Assembly: GCA_002471015.1 (NCBI GenBank)
Contig: DKPB01000060.1
Location: 1 to 64,000 of the forward strand
Direction: 5' to 3'
DNA length: 64,000 nt
Source of the DNA: Stenotrophomonas sp. UBA7346
GTDB lineage: Bacteria > Pseudomonadota > Gammaproteobacteria > Xanthomonadales > Xanthomonadaceae
Shown here: piece by piece, positions 35,228 through 42,882 of the stretch
Position numbering within the stretch: position 1 is the stretch's first letter
Layout of the letters: each line of letters begins with the position of its first letter
Program-made: the position numbers and the translations under genes
Notes under the pieces: generated by a model
What the model saw: only the letters and a program-made list of their open reading frames with translations
Database searches by the model: none
What the model was told of the DNA's origin: nothing

Positions 35228-35515
35228 TCAGCCGATGACGGCAAGCACGTCGTCTTCGCGCAGCACCTTGTACTCGACGCCTTCGGCCTTGTAGGACGAA
35301 CCGGCGTACTGGCCGTAAATGACCTTGTCGCCAACCTTCAGCGACGGGGCGCGCACCGAACCGTTGTCCAGCGGCTTGCCCGGGCCCACGGCCACGACTT
35401 CACCCTTGGTGGACTTTTCCTTGGCCGAATCCGGGATCAGGATGCCGCCGGCGGAGATTTCGTCGGCTTCGATCGGCTTGACCACAACGCGGTCGTGAAG
35501 CGGCTTGATGCTCAT
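35228..35515 (-). CDS. groES: Co-chaperonin GroES
   Basis: A 95-residue protein: MSIKPLHDRVVVKPIEADEI, the mobile loop SAGGILIPDSAKEKSTKGEV and the C-terminal YKVLREDDVLAVIG. It caps GroEL. First gene of the heat-shock operon, preceded by a sigma32-type promoter at 35628-35655. I see no CIRCE inverted repeat (TTAGCACTC-N9-GAGTGCTAA) in the leader. Confidence 0.99.
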   Translation of the reverse strand: MSIKPLHDRVVVKPIEADEISAGGILIPDSAKEKSTKGEVVAVGPGKPLDNGSVRAPSLKVGDKVIYGQYAGSSYKAEGVEYKVLREDDVLAVIG

Positions 35516-35596
35516 GAAAGACCTCTTAAGTAATTGATTGGCCTGAAATTCAGGCGACGCCAGCGGGGGAAATCCAGGGCTGCGGGCGGCGCGCTT

Positions 35597-35620
35597 AAAA
35601 AGGCCCGTCGAACGGGCTTG
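35597..35620 (-). promoter_or_regulatory. Hairpin with T tract at the 5' end of the groESL transcript
   Basis: On the minus strand, GCCCGT TCG ACGGGC followed by CTTTTT. It would begin within a few bases of the start expected from the sigma32-type promoter and lies about 80 bp before groES. It looks like a small terminator but may instead be a 5' stabilising stem. Confidence 0.6.
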
Positions 35621-35627
35621 TTCGGGA

Positions 35628-35655
35628 GGTTGGGGCCCGCCACGGGGCTTTCAAG
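35628..35655 (-). promoter_or_regulatory. Sigma32-type heat-shock promoter of groESL
   Basis: On the minus strand, CTTGAAA (35655-35649), a 13-bp spacer and CCCCAACC (35635-35628). Consensus is CTTGAAA and CCCCATNT with a similar spacer; the -35 box is perfect and the -10 box keeps its CCCCA core. It is about 110 bp upstream of groES. Confidence 0.85.
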
Positions 35656-35798
35656 GGCCGGGAAGCAAATTGCCTGTTCGTGTCCGGTTGGGGCTGACGC
35701 GGGCGGCCATGGAAGATAAATGACGCATTCCGGCCCTGTCCGGTGATTACCCAGGTACGGGCAGACACCCGACCCGCGCCGATCACCAAGGAACCACC

Positions 35799-36149
35799 AT
35801 GGACCAGAATCCCTACGCCACCAGCTCCACCCCGGTCATCCCCCAGAACGGGGCCGACATCGACAGCCTGGACGTCTCCGACCGCTGGAAGCAGTTCTTC
35901 AAGGGCGTGCAGAAGTGGGGCGGGCTGCAGATGCCGCTGTACAAGGCCTTGCCCAAGGGGCCGCAACGCAGGGAGGCGCTGAAGGACGTCAAGCCGCCCA
36001 TCGCCAGCTTCGCCCTGGCCTTCGTTTTCGGCTTTTTCTATTACCTGGCCAAGGGCATGTGGAAGCACTTGCTTCAACCCGTCATCTACAACGCCTACCC
36101 TTGCCGGCGGGGGGAATCCACCATCCAATCGGGGTACCCATTGCCATGA
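35799..36149 (+). pseudogene. Truncated DUF2628-like membrane protein
   Basis: A 116-residue frame starting MDQNPYATSSTPVIPQNGAD with a good context. Residues about 63-95 (IASFALAFVFGFFYYLAKGMWKHLL) look like the start of a DUF2628-type protein, in which FYYLxKGMWKKGL is followed by further membrane helices. Here homology stops at KHLL and the frame continues into unrelated PVIYNAYPCRRGESTIQSGY, ending just past the start of the endonuclease gene. No second half is visible before the endonuclease. It is either a remnant cut by a deletion or an unusually short member; call it a probable truncation. Confidence 0.55.
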
Positions 36150-37897
36150 CCACCCGTTCGATCATGCGGCCAGCATCGCTGGCCCTGCTCGCCGCCCTGG
36201 CCAGCGCACCTGCCGCCGCCGCGGTATTCGTCAACGAACTGCACTACGACAACAGCAACGGCGATGTCGGTGAGGGCATCGAAGTCGTCGCCACCGCAGG
36301 CGAAGACCTGTCCACCTACCAGGTGGTGCTGTACAACGGCGCCAACGCCAACGCCGGCACCACATACAGCACCCGCAGCCTGCCTGCCGGCAGCCCGGCC
36401 AGCTGTGGCAGCACGGTGTCCATCGCCAGCCTGCGCTCGACCAACCTGATCCAGAACGGTGGCAATGACGGCATCGCACTGGTAGACGGCAATGGCCAGG
36501 TGGTGCAGTTCCTCAGCTACGAGGGATCGCTGAAGGCCAGCAATGGCCCTGCCGCCGGCATGACCAGCACCACGATCCCGGTGGCGGAAACCAACAGCAC
36601 ACCGGCAGGCACTTCGCTGCAGTTGGGCGGCAGCGGCAAGGCCGCCAGCGATTTCAGCTGGCGCAGCTCCGCAGCGCAGACTTTTGGCCAGTGCAACCTC
36701 AACCAGACCTTCGCCGGTGCCGGTACGGGTACCGGTACACGCCCTTCGGTGAGCAGCACCCTGCCGGCCAATGGTGCCAGCAATGTCGCCGTGGCCGCCG
36801 ATCTGCAGGTGCAGTTCAGCGAGGCAGTCACTGCCGCCAGTGGTGCGTTCGCGCTGCAATGCACGCAGGCCGGGGCGGTCAGCCTTGCCTATCCCGGCAG
36901 CGGCACCAGCTTCTCGCTGAGCCCGCAGAACCTGCTCAGCGCCGGCGACAGCTGCCAGCTCACCGTCACCGCCAGCCGTATCACCGATGCCGATGGCCTG
37001 ACCCCGGCCAGCAACACGGTGGTGTCCTTCACCGTTGCCAACAACAGCACCGCCGGCTATTGGTCCAAGGTCAACACCAGCAGTCCCTCGCAGCTGCGCT
37101 GTTCGCTGCACGCCACCATCCGAGGCCATACGTCGTATCCCTACAGCGGCAGCGGCACCAACACCTGGACCATCCTGGAGATTGCCGACGAGGACCCCAA
37201 CAACCCGAACAACATCCTGGACATCTACCGCAACCGCAGCTATCCCAAGGTATCGGCACGCGCCGGCACCGGCTCGGGGCTGACCTACAACCGCGAGCAC
37301 ACCTGGCCCAAGTCGCTGGGCTTCTCCTCGGCGACCGGTGACAAGGGCCTGCCCTACGCACCACACACCGACGCGCACATGCTTTACCTGAGCGATACCA
37401 ACTTCAACTCCAGCCGCGGCAACAAGCCACTGGCCGGCTGCAGCAGCGGCTGCACGGCGCTGGCCACCGAGGCCAATGCCGGTGACGGCGGCGGCAGCGC
37501 GCGTGGGCAGAAGAACTGGTTCGTCGGCCCGGACGGGAACGGCGGCAGCTTCGAAACCTGGGACGGCCGCAAGGGCGATATCGCGCGCGCCGTGCTGTAT
37601 ATGGCCATCCGCTACGAAGGTGACGCACACCCGGTTACCGGCCAAGGCGAGCCGGACCTGGAGCTGACCAATGACCGCAGCAAGATCGTGCTGACATCCA
37701 GCTCGCCGGCCTACATGGGCCTGCTGTCGACCCTGCTGCAGTGGCACCAGGCCGATCCCCCCACCGCCCGCGAGCGCGAGCGCAACGAGGTCGTCTACAG
37801 CTTCCAGGGCAACCGCAACCCCTTCATCGACCATCCGGAATGGGCCAGCGAAGCCTTGTTCACCTCGGCAAAGCCGGCCAGTTGCCAGTTGAACTGA
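36146..37897 (+). CDS. Extracellular endonuclease I family nuclease with lamin-tail and Ig-like domains
   Basis: A 583-residue secreted nuclease. A signal peptide (cut about residue 27, APAAAA|VFVNE) precedes a lamin-tail-like domain (FVNELHYDNSNGDVGEGIEV, about 28-170), a bacterial Ig-like segment (TLPANGASNVAVAADLQVQF, about 205-305) and the C-terminal endonuclease I domain (about 315-575) with the motif YNREHTWPKS, whose His385 is the expected catalytic residue. Cys pairs in the last domain suggest disulfides. Relatives degrade extracellular DNA for phosphate or nutrients. Export may use the T2S system; this is inference. Its start overlaps the end of the truncated gene. Confidence 0.9.
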   Translation: MTTRSIMRPASLALLAALASAPAAAAVFVNELHYDNSNGDVGEGIEVVATAGEDLSTYQVVLYNGANANAGTTYSTRSLPAGSPASCGSTVSIASLRSTNLIQNGGNDGIALVDGNGQVVQFLSYEGSLKASNGPAAGMTSTTIPVAETNSTPAGTSLQLGGSGKAASDFSWRSSAAQTFGQCNLNQTFAGAGTGTGTRPSVSSTLPANGASNVAVAADLQVQFSEAVTAASGAFALQCTQAGAVSLAYPGSGTSFSLSPQNLLSAGDSCQLTVTASRITDADGLTPASNTVVSFTVANNSTAGYWSKVNTSSPSQLRCSLHATIRGHTSYPYSGSGTNTWTILEIADEDPNNPNNILDIYRNRSYPKVSARAGTGSGLTYNREHTWPKSLGFSSATGDKGLPYAPHTDAHMLYLSDTNFNSSRGNKPLAGCSSGCTALATEANAGDGGGSARGQKNWFVGPDGNGGSFETWDGRKGDIARAVLYMAIRYEGDAHPVTGQGEPDLELTNDRSKIVLTSSSPAYMGLLSTLLQWHQADPPTARERERNEVVYSFQGNRNPFIDHPEWASEALFTSAKPASCQLN

Positions 37898-37905
37898 TGC
37901 GGTGT

Positions 37906-37932
37906 GGAGCAGGCTGACCGCCAGCCTGCTCC
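37906..37932 (+). repeat. Inverted repeat after the endonuclease gene
   Basis: A perfect 10-bp stem (GGAGCAGGCT / AGCCTGCTCC) with a seven-base loop, 8 bp after the stop codon. It is followed by ATCAAAAA rather than T residues, so it is a hairpin end for the plus-strand transcript without a standard U tract. Confidence 0.65.
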
Positions 37933-37935
37933 ATC

Positions 37936-37976
37936 AAAAAAAATGGCGCGCCCCGGGGGATCGGCGGGGCACGCCA
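37936..37976 (-). terminator. Rho-independent terminator of the minor-pilin operon
   Basis: On the minus strand a 12-bp stem (TGGCGTGCCCCG / CGGGGCGCGCCA, one G-T pair) followed by eight T residues, 44 bp past the pilX stop. Confidence 0.88.
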
Positions 37977-38019
37977 GCAAGAGAGAGCAGCCGCCATGCG
38001 GCATTTCTTATTGTGTGTT

Positions 38020-40356
38020 TCAGAGATAGCGCGACCACTGCACGGCGGCGGTTCCCGGTGTTGTCGGCAAGGACTGACTGCCCTTGCTGCACACCGGCAA
38101 CTGCCCCAGGTTCTTCCAGTCCTGCGGGGTTTCCACCTTCATGCCGGTGGCACCGATATCGATCTGCGAAAACTCGTTGTTGCCAACGCTCAGGCTGCCT
38201 TCGATGTTCACCTTGGCGCCGCCGACAGTGATCTTCTTGCCCAGCACCACCGAGCCACGGATGCTGGTCCAGCTCTGCGCGTTCAAGCCACCACTGGCAA
38301 TCACCGCAGCGTTGCCGATGGCCGCGCCGGTGTAGACGACGCCATCGGCGTCCTCCCAGGTCACGAAGGCCGTGCGGCTGGCGCACAGGTTGGTGGGGTA
38401 GTACGCGCCACTGCAGACCTTGGCCACGCCGGCGAAGTTCGGCGCTTCCAGCAGCTTGTAGCCGCCACCATCACTCAAGCCCAGGTTGCCACGTACGATC
38501 AGCGTGCCAACGATCGGGTTGGCTGATCGCACCTCCAGCGGGCCGTCAAACCAGAAGATCCCCGGCGGCGTCTTCTGCGGCTGCAGGTTCCAGCGGCCGT
38601 TGTTGTACATGGCCCGGCAGCCCTTGTCCGCGCCTTCCCAGCTGCCACAGGCAAACAGGTCTTCCAGCACCTTGAGCTGCGCCGCATCGGGATTGGTCAG
38701 CGGATAGACGGTTCCACTGGCTGCACCGATCACCACGCCATCGGCGCGGGTGACATTGCGGATGGTCAGCTGCGGCTTGCCGCCGTTGGCATCGAAGATG
38801 TAATTGGATTGGTCGCGATAGACATCGGCATCGATGTAGTTGGTGCGCACATCGCAGTAGGGCAGGCCCGGCAAGCCCGGTGAAAAGTTGCCCTGACTGC
38901 CCTGGACTTCAAAACCTGTGGGCTGCATGGCCTCATTCATCAGCTGCTTGCTGCCGCCAAAGTAGCGATAGCCCGCAGTACGCCCAGCAACCGCAGGAAA
39001 GCCCGCACCGGCATCATTGCCGCTCTGTGCCCAGATCTCACCGCCGCCTGCAAATTCACCGATGCGTACGCCCCGGTGCTGGATCGCCAGGCTGCCGGCT
39101 GCGCGCACCCGATCGTAGCGGCGGTTGTCGCTGCCCAGGCCCAGGCTCCATCCCCAGGCATCGACGATATCGGTGGTTGCGCCACTGCCCTGGGTGAATC
39201 CACCGCCATGGATGGCCCTGGCCCTGAAGCTGAGCACGGCCGTGCGGAAGGCGGTTTCCTCCGGCCCCGAGAGCTGTTCCATCACCGCCCCGGCGCCGCG
39301 CAGTTCGCCGGTGGCAGCATCCACGGCCTTGGTCATGTCCAGGGCCGGCAGGTTGAGCAGGAAGTTCACTTCATCCGGCGTGCCCTTGCCCTGGGTCAAC
39401 GTCACCTTGACCCGCGCCAGCGCCGTGGGCAGTACCGTGCCCTGGGTCCAGGGCACGCCACCGGAAACAGTGGAAGGAATCAGGCTGCCACCCACGCGGG
39501 CTTCACCCACCGCCACGCCGTTGGCGTACACCACGGTGTCGTAGGCCCCGGCCCAGGCCCTGGCCAATGGGCCGCCACTGCCCCCGTTGAAGGTGATCTC
39601 GCGTGCCCACAGCCGTGCACCGGCGGGGAAGCTCATGCCACCGATGACCAGCTGGCTTTCCGAATGCAGGTGACCGTTGTCGGCGATATCACCCCCGGTG
39701 ACCGTGATCGCGCCCTTGGCGCAGCCAGACACCTTGCCGCGCCCGCCGGCGCCGATGGTCAACTTGCCGGAGACGACGATGTTCTCGTAGTCGTACTTGT
39801 CGTCGACCACCTGGGTGCCTTCACCGTCCAGCTTGACGTCGCCGTTGAACACCACCGGCGCATTGGGCATGGAATGGCATACCGGTGGTACGCCAGGCAT
39901 GCCATTGCCCGGCACCACGTCGTAAACGACCTCCACGGTGGCCGTGGTCAGGCCCGAGCCGACACCCGCCTGACCGGTGACCTCGGCGATCACCCGGTAC
40001 TGATTGGCGCCGGTCGCTTCCACCGCGGTTACCACCGCTTTGCTGACCCCCAGCGCCTCCAACCCACTGACCGGTTTCTGGGTATTGCCCACCCAACCTG
40101 GCCACACCGGCTTTTCCACCGCCAGCAGGTACAGGCGCAATGCCTCCACGCCGCGCCAGGCGGCGGCCTGCGCGGCCGTGGCCGAATGGGTGGTCAACTG
40201 CTGTGACTGGGTACCGCGCAACGCATAGATCGTCGCCGCCACGGTCACCGACACCGCCAGCCCCACCATCAACACCACCAGCAAGGTGGCGATGCCGCGC
40301 TGCTGGCGCGGTGCGGAGAAGTTGCCTCTCTTGTTGCCCTCGCCTGCGTTGCGCAT
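38020..40356 (-). CDS. PilX-like minor pilin with a large C-terminal passenger domain
   Basis: A 778-residue protein whose ATG overlaps the pilW stop codon. The N terminus is a prepilin of the PilX/GspK kind (RQQRG|IATLLVVLMVGLAVSVTVAA) without Glu5, followed by a helix HSATAAQAAAWRGVEALRLY. Usual PilX proteins are below 250 residues; here about 600 extra residues follow, rich in Gly/Asn/Val with repeated short strands (GKLTIGAGGRGKVSGC, AAVIASGGLNAQSW, GKKITVGGAKVNIEGSLSVG), suggesting a beta-helical or adhesin-like passenger. As the last gene of an operon with no pilY1, it may provide the pilus tip function; this is inference. Confidence 0.78.
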   Translation of the reverse strand: MRNAGEGNKRGNFSAPRQQRGIATLLVVLMVGLAVSVTVAATIYALRGTQSQQLTTHSATAAQAAAWRGVEALRLYLLAVEKPVWPGWVGNTQKPVSGLEALGVSKAVVTAVEATGANQYRVIAEVTGQAGVGSGLTTATVEVVYDVVPGNGMPGVPPVCHSMPNAPVVFNGDVKLDGEGTQVVDDKYDYENIVVSGKLTIGAGGRGKVSGCAKGAITVTGGDIADNGHLHSESQLVIGGMSFPAGARLWAREITFNGGSGGPLARAWAGAYDTVVYANGVAVGEARVGGSLIPSTVSGGVPWTQGTVLPTALARVKVTLTQGKGTPDEVNFLLNLPALDMTKAVDAATGELRGAGAVMEQLSGPEETAFRTAVLSFRARAIHGGGFTQGSGATTDIVDAWGWSLGLGSDNRRYDRVRAAGSLAIQHRGVRIGEFAGGGEIWAQSGNDAGAGFPAVAGRTAGYRYFGGSKQLMNEAMQPTGFEVQGSQGNFSPGLPGLPYCDVRTNYIDADVYRDQSNYIFDANGGKPQLTIRNVTRADGVVIGAASGTVYPLTNPDAAQLKVLEDLFACGSWEGADKGCRAMYNNGRWNLQPQKTPPGIFWFDGPLEVRSANPIVGTLIVRGNLGLSDGGGYKLLEAPNFAGVAKVCSGAYYPTNLCASRTAFVTWEDADGVVYTGAAIGNAAVIASGGLNAQSWTSIRGSVVLGKKITVGGAKVNIEGSLSVGNNEFSQIDIGATGMKVETPQDWKNLGQLPVCSKGSQSLPTTPGTAAVQWSRYL

Positions 40357-41060
40357 CAGCTGGTCACCATGAGGTTGGGAAGGCACAGCTGGAACAGATG
40401 GCTGCTGCCATCGTCACGTTCCAGCGCCAGCTGCTGCGCAGCCGGGTGCAACGGAGCGTTGGAAAAATCCTGCTGCATGTAGGGCAGGCACTGCTGCTGC
40501 GTCTTCAGCGTGAACACATAGCCCGGCGCCAGACTCATTGCCCCGGCCTCGGCCTCCGCCGCGTCATAGGCAGCCCCACCCTTCTGTGCCGGGGTGAAGA
40601 AGGCCGCGCTGCCGGCCAGCGGTTCGCGCTCATTGGCGTTCCAGCTGACACTGTCGGCATCGGTGCAGGCTTTTGCGGGGTAGCGGTAAAGGCCCTGCGC
40701 GTCGACCAGCACCAGGCCACTGCAGCTGAAGCTGCTGCTGGCCAGGTCCGGCCGGTAGCGCCATACCACGGCCTTGCCGGATTCGCGCACCACCAGCTTG
40801 GTGGACATCGCATCGGCCGGCGCCACCCCGAAACCGGCGTTCTGCAGATCCATCTGCGCGGCCAGCAGTGCCGCCGACACCTGACCGTCGCGCAAGGCCG
40901 AGCGCGAGGCATTGGCCGACACTTCGATCATGGTCTTGTACAGCACCATCATCGCGGCAATGGTGACCAGTGATATCAACACGCCGACCAGCATGCTGAT
41001 CAGGCTCTGGCCTGACTGCCGCTGCGGGAACGCGGGCACTGTACGGGCCATGGCGATCAT
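40356..41060 (-). CDS. pilW: PilW-family minor pilin assembly protein
   Basis: A 234-residue protein with prepilin-like start QRQSG|QSLISMLVGVLISLVTIAAM and the PilW-typical VLYKTMIEVSANASRSALRDGQVSAALLAAQMDLQNAGFG. Position 5 of the mature chain is Ser rather than Glu. Four Cys residues in the C-terminal half could form disulfides. Starts within an ATGA overlap with pilV and ends overlapping pilX. It helps start type IV pilus assembly. Confidence 0.85.
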   Translation of the reverse strand: MIAMARTVPAFPQRQSGQSLISMLVGVLISLVTIAAMMVLYKTMIEVSANASRSALRDGQVSAALLAAQMDLQNAGFGVAPADAMSTKLVVRESGKAVVWRYRPDLASSSFSCSGLVLVDAQGLYRYPAKACTDADSVSWNANEREPLAGSAAFFTPAQKGGAAYDAAEAEAGAMSLAPGYVFTLKTQQQCLPYMQQDFSNAPLHPAAQQLALERDDGSSHLFQLCLPNLMVTS

Positions 41061-41476
41061 TGCCGCGTCGACAACAGCAGATCGGGGTCGCCCTCGGCAG
41101 CGCCCTTGCTGCCCAGCGCGCTGGCCGCCACGGTCAGGTCCACCCGCTGCGGCACATCCACCGCGCGGCTGACGCCGGCCATGGCAACGGTCGCCGAGGC
41201 CGCCTCACAGGCAATGGCCGCTTCAGCATTGCCGCCGCCCGGCAGGGCTATCTGCACCGCACTGCGGCTGCACAGGCCCACGCCTTCGCGCTGCAGGGCA
41301 GCGCGCAGGTTCTCCACCACCAGGTTCTCCACCTTGGCGTCGCGCTGGCTGTTCATCACCCGTGCCGCCACATGCACCAGGCCACCGCCGATCAGGCTGG
41401 TGATAAGTACCGCGAACAAGGCCTCCAGCAGCACGTCGCCGCGCTGCTGCCCAGGCCGATCAAAGCAGGTCGACAT
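41057..41476 (-). CDS. pilV: PilV-like minor pilin
   Basis: A 139-residue protein from the ATG at 41476, overlapping the end of fimT by 17 bp. Prepilin motif GQQRG|DVLLEALFAVLITSLIGGG with Glu5, then AARVMNSQRDAKVENLVVEN. PilV proteins are minor pilins that join PilW, PilX and FimU in the tip complex. The protein is rather short and the C-terminal part diverged, so the symbol rests on position and the N-terminal motif. Confidence 0.75.
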   Translation of the reverse strand: MSTCFDRPGQQRGDVLLEALFAVLITSLIGGGLVHVAARVMNSQRDAKVENLVVENLRAALQREGVGLCSRSAVQIALPGGGNAEAAIACEAASATVAMAGVSRAVDVPQRVDLTVAASALGSKGAAEGDPDLLLSTRQ

Positions 41477-41956
41477 ACAGCGGCTCCTGATCGTTGAGAC
41501 CAATGGCGATGCGTCCATGAATGGCTGCGGTGCTGCAACCCGTCGCAGCGGGCAGGCGCTGGCCGCGGTTGCCAAAGGCGACGCAATCGAGGTGGCTGCC
41601 CGAATCCATCAGCGCCTGGGCGTCGGAGAAATCCTCGGTATTGGTCAGCCGCAGCGCGGCACCGTTTGGCAGTTGCCCCTGCCAATACACCTCGTCGGCC
41701 TCACCCCAGGTCACCTGCAGGGCGCCCTGGTTGGACTGCAGCCGTGCCGCCGGGGCGGGCCCCGCCACCTGGCCCGGGTTGCGCAGGGCCAGCGCACGGG
41801 TCTGCGACACGGCCTCCCACATCAGGTTGCGGGCCTGCATCTGCCGGTTGCTGTCTATCCATTGCCGCGCGAAGGGCGTGCCCACGGCTGCCAGTACCGC
41901 CATCACCGCCACGGTCACCATCAATTCGACCAGCGTGAAACCGCCGCCGCGCCGCC

Positions 41957-41960
<4 letters not shown>
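41460..41960 (-). CDS. fimT: FimT/GspH-family minor pilin
   Basis: A 166-residue protein from the ATG at 41960 (ATGA overlap with pilE). Prepilin motif RRRGG|GFTLVELMVTVAVMAVLAA; the next segment FARQWIDSNRQMQARNLMWEAVSQTRALALRN is typical of FimT/FimU. FimT in Xanthomonadaceae and relatives can bind DNA during natural transformation; whether this one does is not visible. Confidence 0.85.
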
Positions 41961-42364
<404 letters not shown>

Positions 42365-42479
42365 CCTAGACCCCCCTGTAGAGCCGGTTGAAGCCTGCAT
42401 CCGTCGTCCTGCGGCGCCTTGTCAGGTTTTTCGCCAATTTCACCTAAGTGAAGTTCTTGTGAAAAACGTGACCTGGCGC

Positions 42480-42507
42480 AATATACAATTGATGACAACG
42501 ATGTCAA
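42480..42507 (-). promoter_or_regulatory. Sigma70-type promoter for the pilE operon
   Basis: On the minus strand, TTGACA (42507-42502), a 16-bp spacer and TATATT (42485-42480). It would give a leader of about 110 bases before pilE. The leader contains a small AACTTCAC/GGTGAAATT-type inverted repeat near 42440. The region is much more A/T-rich than the genes. Confidence 0.75.
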
Positions 42508-42554
42508 CACTTCCAACTGAAAGTTGCCGTATCCGCTTCTGCGACAATGCCCGG

Positions 42555-42878
42555 ATGGACGTAAAACTGGTCTTCTGCACCTGCCCCGACGAACAAACCG
42601 CGCAGGCGCTGGCCCTGCACCTGGTGGAGCAGCGGCTGGCCGCCTGTGTGAACTTGTTGCCCCCCATGCGGTCTGTGTACCGCTGGCAGGGCCGGATCGA
42701 GCAGGCGCAGGAAGTGCAACTGCTGATCAAGACCTGTGGTGACCGGCTGCAGGCGCTGAGCGCCGCCATCACCGCCCAACACCCTTACGAAGTACCTGAG
42801 ATCCTTGCGATCTCGGCCAGTGACGGCCTGCCGCCGTACCTGGATTGGATCCGGGCGCAGACCCGGGAGGAAACCTAG
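42555..42878 (+). CDS. cutA: Divalent-cation tolerance protein CutA
   Basis: A 107-residue protein from the ATG at 42555 (a longer frame exists but has no family match). CutA marks are VKLVFCTCPDEQTAQALALH, LAACVNLLPPMRSVYRWQG and the late HPYEVPEILAI. CutA is a stable trimer with a PII-like fold; it is linked to copper tolerance in E. coli through the adjacent dsbD. Here too dsbD follows after four bases. Confidence 0.95.
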   Translation: MDVKLVFCTCPDEQTAQALALHLVEQRLAACVNLLPPMRSVYRWQGRIEQAQEVQLLIKTCGDRLQALSAAITAQHPYEVPEILAISASDGLPPYLDWIRAQTREET

Positions 42879-42882
42879 ATAG

